Source: Panicum virgatum (taxonomy: Eukaryota; Streptophyta; Magnoliopsida; Poales; Poaceae). From it: a stretch of 64,000 bases of DNA. The stretch is taken from the NCBI RefSeq assembly GCF_016808335.1, contig NC_053139.1:18990782-19054781 (forward strand). Reading direction: 5' to 3'. How positions within the stretch are numbered: the first letter of the stretch is position 1; the number at the start of each line of letters is the position of its first letter. The position numbers and the translations under genes were made by a program. The notes beneath the pieces are model-generated. The model was not told where the DNA came from and made no database searches. It saw nothing but the letters and a program-made list of their open reading frames with translations. Below are positions 46,161 to 56,886 of the stretch, piece after piece.

Positions 46161-46545
46161 ATTCAAGCTCATAGTGAAACCATCGAGAAGTTTAAAAAAT
46201 CTTTGTTTCAGAACATAGATATGTCGCCTTCGGTGATAACATTGCAATTCGGGGCTAGCATCAATATCCACGACGTGGTGCGGTATATATGAGGATGTGA
46301 TGAAGGAGTACGGGCTTAGTCTGAATAATGAAATCCTCACCTTTGAGCGAATTGAGAATGACATTATTCGAACTAAGGCCGTACTCCTTCATCAGGTCCT
46401 CTTATACCGCACTGTGTCATGGATATCGATGGTAGCCTCGAATGGCAGTGTTATCACCGCTGGGTCAAGGTTAACGACATAGACATATTTCGAAACAAAC
46501 ATTTTTTCTTCTCAATGGTTTTAGAGAAAGTGAGCCTGAAACAAA
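46161..46545. repeat. Large imperfect foldback inside the CACTA element
   Basis: The left arm, about 46161-46335, is repeated in inverse orientation at about 46355-46545, with a spacer of only some 15-20 bases. Matching blocks include TGATGAAGGAGTACGG against CCGTACTCCTTCATCA, GTGCGGTATA against TATACCGCAC and GGTGATAACA against TGTTATCACC. A gap of about ten bases occurs in the left arm near 46228. A transcript would fold into a hairpin stem of about 170-190 bp. Confidence 0.85.
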
Positions 46546-46830
46546 TCCACGAACATTGATTGCACACCTCATATGGCATGGAATGACGTGTTCACCTTGA
46601 ATTGAATAGTGTCAAAATAATTAGGGTTTAGAGTTTATATTTTCATTTTAATTCTAATAATTTGTTCAGGTTTTTACATTTATTTGATAAGTGTACTAAA
46701 CTTAGTTTTTGTTTTTTAAAAATAGTGCAGTAATTAATTCGTGACATTTATTCGAGACATGATGACTATTGAATTATTTTTTGTTTCTTAATGAGACATA
46801 ATGAGTTGTTATTAATATTACTTCTTCGAA

Positions 46831-47097
46831 ATGGCTTTGCAACATGATGCCTTCGAGCGTCGTGCTGCGGCACGCAATCAATTGAAGCACACCGATCATT
46901 CGCTTGAGTTCCACCCTGAAGAGTGTGTTGGTCTTGTTAGCAGTCGTATTTGTCATTGGATTAAGAAAGCTTTTCATATATTCTCACTTGGCAAAGAAAG
47001 TCATAAATTTCAACGTGAATTTATTGTCGAGTTGCATGATACTGATGATGATCGCAAGTTGATGGCTCGATATAATGCAAGATGTGAAACGTAGGGG
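46831..47097 (+). pseudogene. Unidentified short frame in the CACTA element
   Basis: An 87-residue open frame contains MALQHDAFERRAAARNQLKH and ends before a tract that continues in frame after a stop (GMVKYDRSVSRLREVVHETF). It lies upstream of the TNP2 remnant and may be an exon of an element gene. I recognise no domain. Confidence 0.3.
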
Positions 47098-47429
47098 ATG
47101 GTAAAATATGACCGTTCCGTTTCGAGACTTCGTGAGGTAGTTCACGAGACATTTGTCAAAAGATCTCATAATGAGTAGTTTGTATTAGATAGCTATCATG
47201 TAGTTTAATCTGTATTTTAATTTGGACCTTCTAATTTATCATGTTGTGTAATTTAAGCATGTTGTGGATGGATATTTAGACCTTTTATATTTTAATGCTT
47301 AATTCGCAGAAATAGCTTTGCAACATGATGCATGCTTCATTATGTAAATTTTTTAGTGTGAAATTTGCCAAATAATATGAATAAAAGTAAAATAATATTG
47401 TTACCGCCTAAATTTGCCAAATTATTGTG

Positions 47430-49390
47430 GATCAATGGACCGACAATGGATGTACGCCAACCGGTGCACCATGGCGTGGATTAATGGTCTAAAGTCTTTT
47501 CTCGATGCAGCGGAGGCCCACAAGTAATCAAAAGGTTTCATGTGTTGTCCATGCCGCCTGTGCAACAATAACAAGGAATACTCTAACAGACACACTCTAC
47601 ACGTCCACATTTATGAAAAGAGTTTCATGGATAACTATAATCTTTGGACAAAGCACGGTGAACCTGAAGTTATGATGCAAGACGGTGAAGGAAATGAAGA
47701 TGATGATAACAATATTGCAGACTGGGCTCACTTATACGAAGCGGGTGTCTTTGAAGATGAACCAGTGGACGAGGCTGAAGAAAATTCTGCAGAAGGTCAA
47801 ACACCTGACGAACTGGGTCATGTTTTAGTCAATGCATAGAGAGACATTGAAACTTTGAATGAGTCAAAGAAGTTTGAGATGATGTTGGAAGATCACAAAA
47901 AATTATTGTACACAAATTGCAAGCAGGGGCTTAAAAAGTTGGGTACTACACTGAAAATGCTGCAATGAAAAGCAGCCAATGGTGTCGCTGATAAGAGATT
48001 TGAGGAGCTACTAGGTATTGTAAAGAACATACTTCCAGAGGGGAACAAACTACCCTCTACAACATACGAACCAAAAAAGGTTGTTTACCTTCTTGGATTG
48101 GAGGTACAGAAAATTCATGCATGTCCTAAGGACTGTATTCTCTATCGGAGATGAATATGAGAAACTGGATACTTGTCCTATCTGCGACTCAAAATGGTAC
48201 TAGATCAGGCTAAATGATCATGGCGATGTCGACGAGGAGCCTGCCAATAAAAAAAGTTTCCGCTAAGGTGATGTGGTATTTCCCAGTAATACCACGTTTG
48301 AAGCGCTTTTTCAAAAACAAAGCCCATGCTATGTTGATACGGTGGCACAAAGAGCGCAAGCAAGATCAGATACTGAGGCACCTCGCAGATGGGTCCCAGT
48401 GGAGAAACGTGGATAGAGAATTCCCAGATTTTGATAATGAACCAAAGAACATAAGGTTTGGTTTAAGTACGGACGGAATGGATCCATTCGGCGAGTGGGG
48501 AAGCAATCACAGTACATGGCCTGTGACCCTCTGTATGTTCAATCTTCTTTCTTGGATATGCATGAAGCGGAAGTACATGATGATGCCGGTGCTTATCCAA
48601 AGCCCGAAACAACCTGGCAATGACATTAACGTGTAACTACGACTGTTGGTTGATGAATTTTTACTGCTAAGGAAGGAGGAAGGTGTACGTGTTTGGGACA
48701 AGTACAAATAGGAGAATTTTGATCTGCGAGCATTGCTTTTTTTAACCATCAACGATTGGCCTGCACTTAGCAACCTATCCGGATAGTCAAATAAAGGATA
48801 CCAGGCATGCACTCATTGTCTAGAAGAAACCGACAGCTTGTATCTAAAAAAATATAGGAATGTCATGTATATGGGCCATCGTCGATTTCTTCCCCTCAAC
48901 CACCCCTTGAGAATAAAAGAAAAACATCTCAAAAAAGAACCAGAAACTCGTGCTAAGCCTATGTTCCGAGACGGAAAGTGTATTTTCTCGATGGTAAAGG
49001 ATGTCCATGTCGTGTTTGAAAAGGGTCGTGGCAGCCAACAAGTTCCAAATGATAAAAACGGCCATGCCCCAATGTGGAAGAAGAAGTTCATACTATGGGA
49101 GCTACCTTATTGGGAAGTCCTGGTGGTCCGCAACGCAATTGATGTGAAGCACTTGACGAAGAATCTTTGTGTGAACCTACTAGAATTCCTTGGTACGTAT
49201 GGGAAGGAAAAAGATACAATGAAAGCAAGACATGATCTGAAAGAAACAAAACAACAAGAAGACCTTCGTCCTGAGAAGAGAGAAAATAAACAACACTAAT
49301 TGCGTCCTGCTAGCTACACTCTCCGCAAAGAGGAGAAGAAAAGTATATTTGATTGCTTGAACAGTATGAAGGTACTATCCGGGTACTCCT
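47430..49390 (+). pseudogene. TNP2-like CACTA transposase, broken
   Basis: The N-terminal transposase-associated zinc region starts MDRQWMYANRCTMAW and continues with CCPCRLCNN...HTLHVHIYEKSF. The TNP2 core follows: KVMWYFPVIPRLKRFFKNK, DREFPDFDNEPKNIRFGLST, NHSTWPVTLCMFNLLSWICM, KQPGNDINV, TINDWPALSNLSG, RRFLPLNHPLR, APMWKKKFILWELPYWEV and NLCVNLLEFLGTYGK. Intact, this enzyme cuts and rejoins element ends. Stops occur at 47524, 47837, 48163, 48634, 48709, 48786 and 49298 among others, and frame changes near 48200. After about 49390 the domain stops short, so its C-terminal part is deleted. Confidence 0.88.
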
Positions 49391-49421
49391 CAAATATGCA
49401 AGGAAGAATTAATATGAAAGA

Positions 49422-49492
49422 GAAGAAGTTCACAAACTTGAAGTCGAATATGCAAGGAAGAAGTTCACAAACTTAAAGTCGAATATGCAAAG
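49422..49492 (+). repeat. 35-bp tandem duplication at the CACTA deletion junction
   Basis: GAAGTTCACAAACTTGAAGT followed by CGAATATGCAAG is repeated once with one base changed. It lies where the TNP2 frame ends and the next transposase-family ORF begins, so it probably marks the breakpoint of the internal deletion. Confidence 0.7.
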
Positions 49493-50998
49493 AAGCACTT
49501 CCATCATCTTGGGCAAGGAGGATATGCGTCGGTGATTCCGAAATGGCACAAGACGGAAGATGATCGCATTTTCATAGGAATCGTACTGGCGACTTTCAAC
49601 TGGCCGTTGCAAGCAAAATATTACTTCTACGCTCATGGAGGCACATTGAATATGGAAGATGGGTCGTTTGTCACTAGCTATGCCATAAGAAAAGTGGCCG
49701 ACAGACTCAATGTGGCACTAAAGGCCATGTCTGAAGGCAATTTCAAGTTGGACAGAGAGAAAGATGAGCTGACATATGCTCTTGGGACACCGAAACACAC
49801 AGGACGTGTGCGAGGCATGGGCGTAGTTCCATGGAAGCATGGCTTCAGTGCCAACATAGAGACGTATCGAAGCCGACAAAGAAGGAAGGCTGAACAAGAA
49901 GAGAAGATGCGTGCCCTAGAAGAATGGGTAGCTTCGATTGAAGGTGCAATAGCAGCTAGGCAGCAACAACAACTAGAAGTTAGATCAACAACTCATTTTA
50001 AGAGTAGCCCCTCCGGCTCGCAACATCGTAGCAGCGTCACTTCCATGGAACACCCAGCTGTAGATCGAGCCAAAATGATTGCGGAACATTACCCCGTGGA
50101 CGACATCACCGTGAGGACCCCCTGCGAGCTTCTATATCAGCTGAGGAAAAAATCAAAGTAGTCGCTCACCGGATTGCTGAAGTCCCTATTCAAGGCGGGA
50201 CAACCCATGGCATGACAATTCCTGAAGGATATGCTAGAGTCATGGTTGACCGTGTCAAGAAAGGATTGGAAGATCTCGACCTCGAGATCCTTGGACGCGA
50301 TGGAGAAGAGAAACTAGAACAGGCCTTCCACACTTGGATTTGTTGGAACAAACGGTACATAAGATTTCTACAAGGAACCACAGAGTCTACAACATCGGCT
50401 CCGAGGTCAGCGGACGAAGAAAGGGATCCTAGCCCGGCTTCAAGGTCACTGGTCGCACAAAGGTACCCCAGCGTGGAACTGCCGTCACCGGCCGCTGCTC
50501 GGGACCCTAGCGTTAGTCCATAGCCGTCACTGGCCACTTCTTGGGACCCTAGGGTTTGTCCATCGCCGCCACCTTCGCCTCTGCCACCACCACCTCTGGC
50601 CCTGGTGAAGAAGAAAAAATCTAATTGGGTCCCGCCACCACCACCTCCTAGGCCAAAGAAGACCCAACAACGTAAGGAGAAAGAGAAGCCCCAGCCAGAG
50701 AAGTCAGCGTATGAAATGACTCCTGAGGAATTGTCAGTGGCCGTGCAAAAAGAAGTGTACGATCACTTCAAGCCAAAAAAGCCTGAGCCGAAGGAACCAG
50801 TGGATCCAGCAGAGAAGAAATTCTATCTAGGAATCATGTGGCAACCAAAGCAGAAAGAAACCCTGTCGGACTACGACCGCTCAATCACAAAGTCATGGGA
50901 GAAGATGAGTAACTGTTGGGTCAACCAGAAAGTTCCCCAACTCAGAGAACAACCCAACCAAACGATACCCCCTCTTAAGGTTCTTTAAAATGAGGATG
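49493..50998 (+). pseudogene. Second CACTA ORF (plant transposase family, TNPA-like), broken
   Basis: Recognisable parts are GGYASVIPKWHKTEDD, YFYAHGGTLNMEDGSFV, LDREKDELTYALGTPKHTGR with VRGMGVVPWKHGF, and a coiled coil with RRKAEQEEKMRALEEWVASI. After a stop at 50159-50161 and a one-base frame change, the related frame continues (MTIPEGYARVMVDRVKKG), then a Pro- and Lys-rich linker (50560-50700) and a tail. This is the usual partner ORF next to TNP2 in grass CACTA elements. Its family is thought to bind element ends. Confidence 0.75.
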
Positions 50999-51830
50999 AA
51001 GCTACTGCTCAGTTTGTGGAGGAAACCCACCTCACAAAATGTCAGCTCCAAGGTGAAGATGATGTCCCGATTCACCCAAGGGCAGGCAGAAAACCATTTG
51101 CAATGGGGCAACCTCTTATGTGGCCAGAGTTGATTGACATGCTACCAACGAGAATGCGTGATCAATGTTACATGAAATCATCTGCAGAGGGGTATGTAAT
51201 ATTCGCTGCTTGAATTAAAGATAGTTATTTCCATCGGGGGATGGATGACACATGGATCGATTTTGAGCATCTTTGGTTTCTACACCATCAAAACGCCCTA
51301 GACAAGTCCCTCGTCAGTGTATTTGCTACATAAGTATTTCCTCTCATTTCTATACTCTAGCTCTATTAATTCTCTTCCTTTTATTTTTAATTATGCATGA
51401 TGAAAGCGCAAGAATGTCAAAAAAAAGGAAATCTACTACATCGGCTTCATGGACCCATAAGTTATACATGAGGAGAGTGTACGCAAATGGCCAAATCGGA
51501 CCAAGAATAACATATTCATGGCCTTGAATGGGCAGCATGCTTGCACATTCATTTTGTTGCCGTACAACTTCCAGTGAGTCCTTTGACTTTTTTAATCACT
51601 TCAATTTGACAATAAGTATATATCCAACATTTCTTCAAAAACATGTGTATCAACAGCTTCCACTGAATCCTACTTGTGATCGAGATCGATCGGTCCTGAA
51701 TTTTGGTGTTCGACTCTTTGAGGAAGCCAAAAGGAGACTATCAAGATCTCATAGTCATCATGCAAAGGGCATGGTCTCGGTTCCTCAGAAAAGACATAGG
51801 AGTCACGTCAACGCCGTGTGAACTTAAATT
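50999..51830 (+). pseudogene. Possible Ulp1-like (C48 protease) remnant of the CACTA element
   Basis: Pieces such as DTWIDFEHLWFLHHQNALDK and, in another frame, QHACTFILLPYNFQ are spaced like the substrate-binding and His regions of the Ulp1-like domains often fused to CACTA ORFs. Stops and apparent introns (GT after YNFQ near 51570) break it up, and a catalytic Asp/Cys set cannot be followed. Low certainty. Confidence 0.45.
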
Positions 51831-52298
51831 CAATCTTCACAAGCCAGTATGAATATAATACATATCGCACATCTACTTTCTTTTCTTCAAACAACATGAA
51901 TATTTCATAACTCATCTATACATAGTATTTGAGACAGAAGCAAGAAACCAACCTATGTGGCTACTACGTATGTGTGTACATGCATTATTTTTCCAGAGGC
52001 ACACAGAGGATGTCACAACAAACATTTGATGTACGTATAACATTAATAACAATTTTTTGCATTTAATTCCATGCAGGTACTAATTGAAAATATTGGTGTT
52101 TATTTGTACTTGACTCAGAAAGGGATGAGAAGGGAGTCCAACGGCAGTCGGCAACTACTACTATAAAAGCACCCGAACATGGTGGACTATAAAAGATGGA
52201 CAGAGCTGTCACCACCTGCCGTCTACCACTGCAGTATCGTGGGGGTGGAACACACTTTCTAGCTAACACTAAGCCAGACATCACATCTGCACTCGGTG

Positions 52299-52455
52299 CA
52301 CCAGCGGAGCTTCATTGTGGCCAAGGAGGGCCATGGCCCCCCTGGCCAATGAAAATCCCCACTGTATGAATAGTAAGATGGTTACTGTTCATTAATTTTT
52401 AGAGTACATTGCCCTGGATGACCCCCCCCCCTTTAGCTCCTCAAGCTCCGCCACT
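52299..52455. mobile_element. Short hAT-type MITE
   Basis: Flanks ACTCGGTG (52291-52298) and ACTTGGTG (52456-52463) match at seven of eight bases. The ends CACCAGCGGAGCTTC and, reverse-complemented, CAGTGGCGGAGCTTG form terminal inverted repeats. The 157-bp body is non-coding. Confidence 0.6.
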
Positions 52456-52463
52456 GACTTGGT

Positions 52464-53229
52464 GTTAGAATTTCTCTTATGGCCTTTAAGAGAAATCTCC
52501 CTCAACATAGAGAATTAACTTGAGCTCTCTAGTCCGGGCGAGAAAACTTGCAAGGAAAGGTCCCGATGAGCGAGATAGAAAACTTAGCCTAAACTAAAGG
52601 AATTTACTTCTGTATACAAGCTCAGTACTCAAACTTGCAAAGATAAATAAACGCGGAAAGTAAAACTGACTCAGAAATGTAAAGAAAATAACTTATATTT
52701 AATAAAGTCAAAAGAAATATACAAGAGCTATACTAAACTTCCGACCACTTCAGAATCCCGAGACAAGCTAGACTCAACTCTAACTCCTAAGCTACTAACC
52801 TACTCTAGAAAGTGAAGAGAAAAGAGCTTCTTTAGCATGTGTTCACAAGTAAGAATGGATGGCCTATTTATAGTAGCTAGAGGTCGGTAAATGGCCGGTG
52901 CTACAGTTGTACGCAGGATTGTACTCTTTGTGGAATTTTTTTCAAACACAGGATTGCACTTTTCACAAGACGGAGGGAGTATGTGTTTTGAGTGAGTTTT
53001 TATGGTTGTGTCTGAACTTAAATACGCTCTGCTGAGGATTTTGTAGTACATGTTTGAATATGTAACCATGCATAAAAATTTGACTCATGTACTTTAATTT
53101 CTGGGTCCCCAAGGATGCCCCATTTGCATTCTGGAAAATACGGCCCAAAGAGGCAGGGCCAGAAGATAAGGCAAACCATGCAAAATCTTGAAAGACGAGA
53201 TCATTCACATCTGATTAACTATTAAACCA
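52464..53229. other. Intergenic, no gene recognised
   Basis: AT-rich. A Stowaway-like terminus, GACGGAGGGAGTA, lies at 52968-52980, but a matching left end was not found, so it may be a truncated MITE. Confidence 0.45.
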
Positions 53230-53648
53230 GTAAATACTAAATGTTCGTCTGTACATTTGATCTTTTGTACAATTCATCTAAGACACATCTCTAGACAGAA
53301 TTCTTAATCCTCATGCTATATAGCAGTTGCTGCTGCTGAAAATAACCAGACAGGAATGAATAACATCTACTTTAACAGGAATCGTATGCTTTTTGTCGCG
53401 TCAAAACCATCGTCTAAAGAAAGAAAAGGGAAGGATCGTATGCTTGTTTTGTCAGTTTGCAACTTTCGAGTCAACACCATTCTTTTATGCTCAACATGAC
53501 GAAAAATAGTAGCGCACAAAGTAATTGAGTTTATATAGAGTAGACAGTAGAGGAAACAGATTGTTCTTGATTTCTTTCGATATATTCTTTTCCGACTATC
53601 TTCATCAAGGATGTGATTGCTACGAATATGTACTGCACTAGTCACAGC

Positions 53649-54425
53649 CTCTGTTTTCAAGGCGGGCTGTAGAAAAAGCTGGGCGTCGGGGTCGCTTAAC
53701 TAGCATCCGCCTTGGACATCAACAGAGAGGGAAGGGAGGGGAAGCGGCATAGAGGAAGCTGCGGGTGGCAATAGCTCACCTGGAGGGGAGAGAGGGAAGG
53801 GAGAGACGCTGGGCCCGCGCCGGCGTAACTGCCTCCTCTCGCGCCGGCGTCACCGCCTCCTCCCGCGCCGGCCGCCTTCCTCCGCCGCGCCCGTGCTGGC
53901 GTCACCGCCTCCTCCCGCGCCGGCCGCCGTCCTCCACCACGTGCTGGCCTCCGGCCGCCGGCCTCCGCCCTGCGCGCACAGGCTTTTCCATCCGAGGGGG
54001 AAGAGAGATGGGGCGTCGGGAGAGAGGGGATTGGGGCAGCTGAGGGGAGGAGAAGGAGGAGGCGGGCAGGCAGCAGCAGCGACGCGGGAGGAGGAGGAGG
54101 AGGCGGGCAGGCAGCAGCGGCGGCGACGCGGTCGAAGGAGAGGCAGAGGCGGCAGGATGGGAGGAGAGGACTGAAGCCGCGGTAGGGTTGGGATAAGGTG
54201 GAGGCGGGAATGGGTTAAATTGGGCTGGGCTCATTTGATGGGCCTGTTTTCCAACTTTAGGCCCAGTGGTCCTCTATTTTTTCTTTTCTTTTACAGGAAA
54301 ATATATGTGTTTTAGAGGTAAATGAATGTATTTTACAGATAAACAAGGCGTCGCCTCACCTCACCGCCTAGGCGTCCGAGCGGTGGCGCATCACCTCGCC
54401 TCGCCTTACCGCTTTAAAAACATTG
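53649..54425. mobile_element. hAT-type MITE with GGCG/CCGCC-rich interior
   Basis: Target duplications GTCACAGC (53641-53648) and GTCGCAGC (54426-54433) differ at one base. The ends CTCTGTTTTCAAGGCGG and, reverse-complemented, CAATGTTTTTAAAGCGG form inverted repeats. The interior is very GC-rich (CGCCTCCTCCCGCGCCGGCC-type words and GA-rich blocks), and its right part repeats GGCG/CGCC words. Long Arg/Ala/Pro frames on both strands are compositional. It is inserted in the NIK pseudogene. Confidence 0.72.
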
Positions 54426-55451
54426 GTCGCAGCCTCAAGTTCCCTAAACTCCTGGAGTCCTGAAAACTAGCCATCCCTAAACCTAAGCCAGTAGTCACCA
54501 CAAATGTTCTTACCATTAACATCGAGAGGATCGTTGATCCAGTGGCAAGAAAGAGGAACCTAATAAGGATCGTAGATCCAGTGGCAAGACAGAGGAAGCT
54601 AACGTAACCGATTATCGAATTGCAAGGCAACTGCAAAACCTATTACTTAAGATGGCAGGGCCACTGCCTAATCATTATCCGAAAAGTAGGAGTTTACAGC
54701 ATACTGGCCCAGCTTTCCACAAGTACTGACTTGCATGTAAGTATTGACTTCGTATGTGATGGCTAGGAGCTTATTGGACTAAGTTGCGGCCATTTTGACG
54801 GAATTGCTCTGGCCTATTCAACATGCATCTTGTTGCTGAACCTAAATACTCACAGTTTCACCTGGTTTTATTTGCTCCTTGATAAGGTAAACAATCCAAA
54901 CTTGTGGCTTCTACTGTTGACCGGGGATATGGGGATATGACATGTGTCAACATAGTCCTGTAAGAATCCTGTTCTGCAGGCTGCAGCGCAGATGAGAGGA
55001 TTCCCAAATATGCTGCAAGAAAATCAATGGCAGAAAAACAACAATCTAACTTTCCAAGCATTGTCTTCCTATGTAAGTATCACACGCCTAAGGCAAAAAG
55101 TTAGATTGGAAAGTTATAGAGAGAACAAACACAAGTCTGGATCTTACTTGAACGTTCTTGAAAAAGTTCTCGGTGTTGTATGACAACTCGCTAAAAGACA
55201 TGAGTGTACAGTGAGTGCAAACTAGACTATGGTACCCAAACAAAAACACAGACCATTTAGAAATGGCTCAAAGGGAAAGTAGTAACATGGCACATATGTT
55301 TCACTTGCAACTACTGGTCAGATCAAGTGTCCTGAGCCTTGCTACCTTACCAATCTCTATCCAGTTATCTTGTAGTTCCGCAGCAGACTGGGACAGAATA
55401 GAAAAATAAAACACCTCCCAACAAATAATAAGAAGCAAAAGGAATGCTAAC

Positions 55452-55843
55452 CAATGTATAAAATAGCCCGCTATTGCCCGCTATTAGCTTTTTAGGAGAT
55501 CTACCGCTACGCTATACAACATTTGTCCGCTACGTCCGCTAAAGGGGGTTTTACAGGATTTAGCGGTAATAAATGTCCGCTATGTCCGCTAAAGATTTAT
55601 TCAAAAGAAATAAAGAATCAATATAACTAGGGTGGATCATAAACAAAATAGCAGAGGTATAGTTGGACAGTCAAGAGATGTGTTGAGTCTATTTTTAGAG
55701 TGTTAGACCAATAATTCTTCTAAATTTGTGTGTAATTATTGATTATTTTATTATTCCACTAAATGATTTAGCTTCCGCTATAGCTCTTTTAGCTTTTTGG
55801 AAGGACTTCCGCTAAATATCTTAGCCTGCTATTTCTTGCATTG
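55452..55843. mobile_element. hAT-type MITE with TCCGCTA-rich interior
   Basis: Both flanks carry ATGCTAAC (55444-55451 and 55844-55851). The ends CAATGTATAAAATAGCCCGC and, reverse-complemented, CAATGCAAGAAATAGCAGGC are inverted repeats. The words CCGCTA, TAGCGG and GCCCGCTATT recur through the outer parts. 392 bp, no coding capacity. It is inserted in the NIK pseudogene. Confidence 0.82.
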
Positions 55844-56290
55844 ATGCTAACACAAAACTTGCGTATCCATGAGAAGAACACTCACAATTTCTCAAGATTG
55901 ATCAAGTTCCCTGTGCTTCAGGACTTCGGGTGAGCAGACCGGAAAGGTCATCGGTTGGAGTTTCCCTGCCAGGCATTCAAACAACTTCAGAACAATGATA
56001 AGAACATGAGAACTATATGGTGGCTTTGAATTGGAGGTGGGGAAGTGGAAATAGATGGAGAGCAGGGATCTAGCTTACACTGCACTGAGTCAGTGACAAG
56101 ATTCTCTGGTGAGCAAGAGACCAACGACTAGGCACAGGAATGGACAGAGTCCGTGTCCCACTTTTTGGGCGCAGCATGGGTTCCTTGTGCAGGCTCTTGA
56201 TCATCATTAGAACTTGCGCGGCTAGTACCACAAAAATCAGCACATACAAGTAACACAGACAGACGCCATCACCCAGCACGAGCAAGTGAT

Positions 56291-56886
56291 GTCATTTGAC
56301 AGCACAGCCTGTAGGGAATGACCAGTACCCACCATACAATTGTGCATGCATGGCTTTCAGAAAACTCATATATCCCATTTGTATCTTCATCAATAATTTT
56401 CCAGCACATCAGCTGTTAGAATAGATATCTTGCTAAAACATTGCAAAAAAAGGTAGGAATTATGTGTGGATGTTTACAATTTTCAATTTAGTTTACATTT
56501 AAGGTGTGGGAAACAATCAAATAAAATATCAAGTACCAAACCTACCCAAAAATTTTGAAAGCCCATATGATTTTATACTATTGATGAATTCTATGTACCA
56601 GTTGATGGGAGAGAAGAAATTTACCTACCCATATCTCAATATCTTCTGTAACATCGCATAGCTTCATTCACACAGAAATTGCCAGGTTGCAATAGTCTAA
56701 CCAAGTCTTATCAAAAGCTTACCGCAACCTGCTAAATGATAGTTTCAATTAAAAACATTGGAAAAGAAGCAACAATATTACAAAAGGATTATCATAACTG
56801 AAACCACCTTTTCTGAATGTTCATAGTCTTTGACACTCCGAAACTTCTCTATTGTCAAGGTAAGGTAACTTGTTAGGAAGCGGACA
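56291..56886. other. Intergenic, PPR 3' flank
   Basis: AT-rich sequence between the NIK pseudogene and the PPR stop codon. No gene, RNA or bounded repeat is recognised. The 3' UTR of the PPR gene presumably lies at the right side. Confidence 0.5.

Larger units (their letters stand above)
45401..52290 (+). mobile_element. Decayed CACTA (En/Spm) transposon, right end not found
   Basis: The left end is CACTACCAGAAAATGGCTC, followed by the subterminal repeats typical of grass CACTA elements. Inside are remnants of TNP2 (47430-49390), a second transposase-family ORF (49500-50990) and a possible Ulp1-like part (51000-51600), all rightward. I find no matching TAGTG terminus with subterminal repeats before the hAT MITE at 52299, so the given end is only an outer limit of recognisable content. 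Coding parts carry many stops, and TNP2 lacks its C-terminal part. Confidence 0.75.
53230..56290 (-). pseudogene. Decayed partial copy of the NIK-type receptor kinase gene
   Basis: Blocks match the intact gene at 59740-62830 in the same order, introns included. 53262-53340 resembles its 3' end (TGTACAATTCATCTAA). 53440-53520 resembles the intron near 60910-60960. 54555-54640 resembles the transmembrane exon near 61620-61690. 54975-55030 resembles the exon at 61790-61830 (CAGATGAG.GGATTCCCAA). 55320-55360 resembles the LRR exon near 62300. 56080-56215 resembles the exon at 62670-62800. Most kinase exons are missing, frames are lost, and two hAT MITEs are inserted. Introns in the copy mean DNA-level duplication, not retrotransposition. 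A 40-bp direct repeat (GATCGT.GATCCAGTGGCAAG) lies at 54529-54600. Confidence 0.72.

Noticed and set aside
53765..54234. Ala/Pro/Arg-rich frames on both strands in the GC-rich hAT element
   Set aside because: Bounded by terminal inverted repeats and a target duplication; composition explains the open frames.
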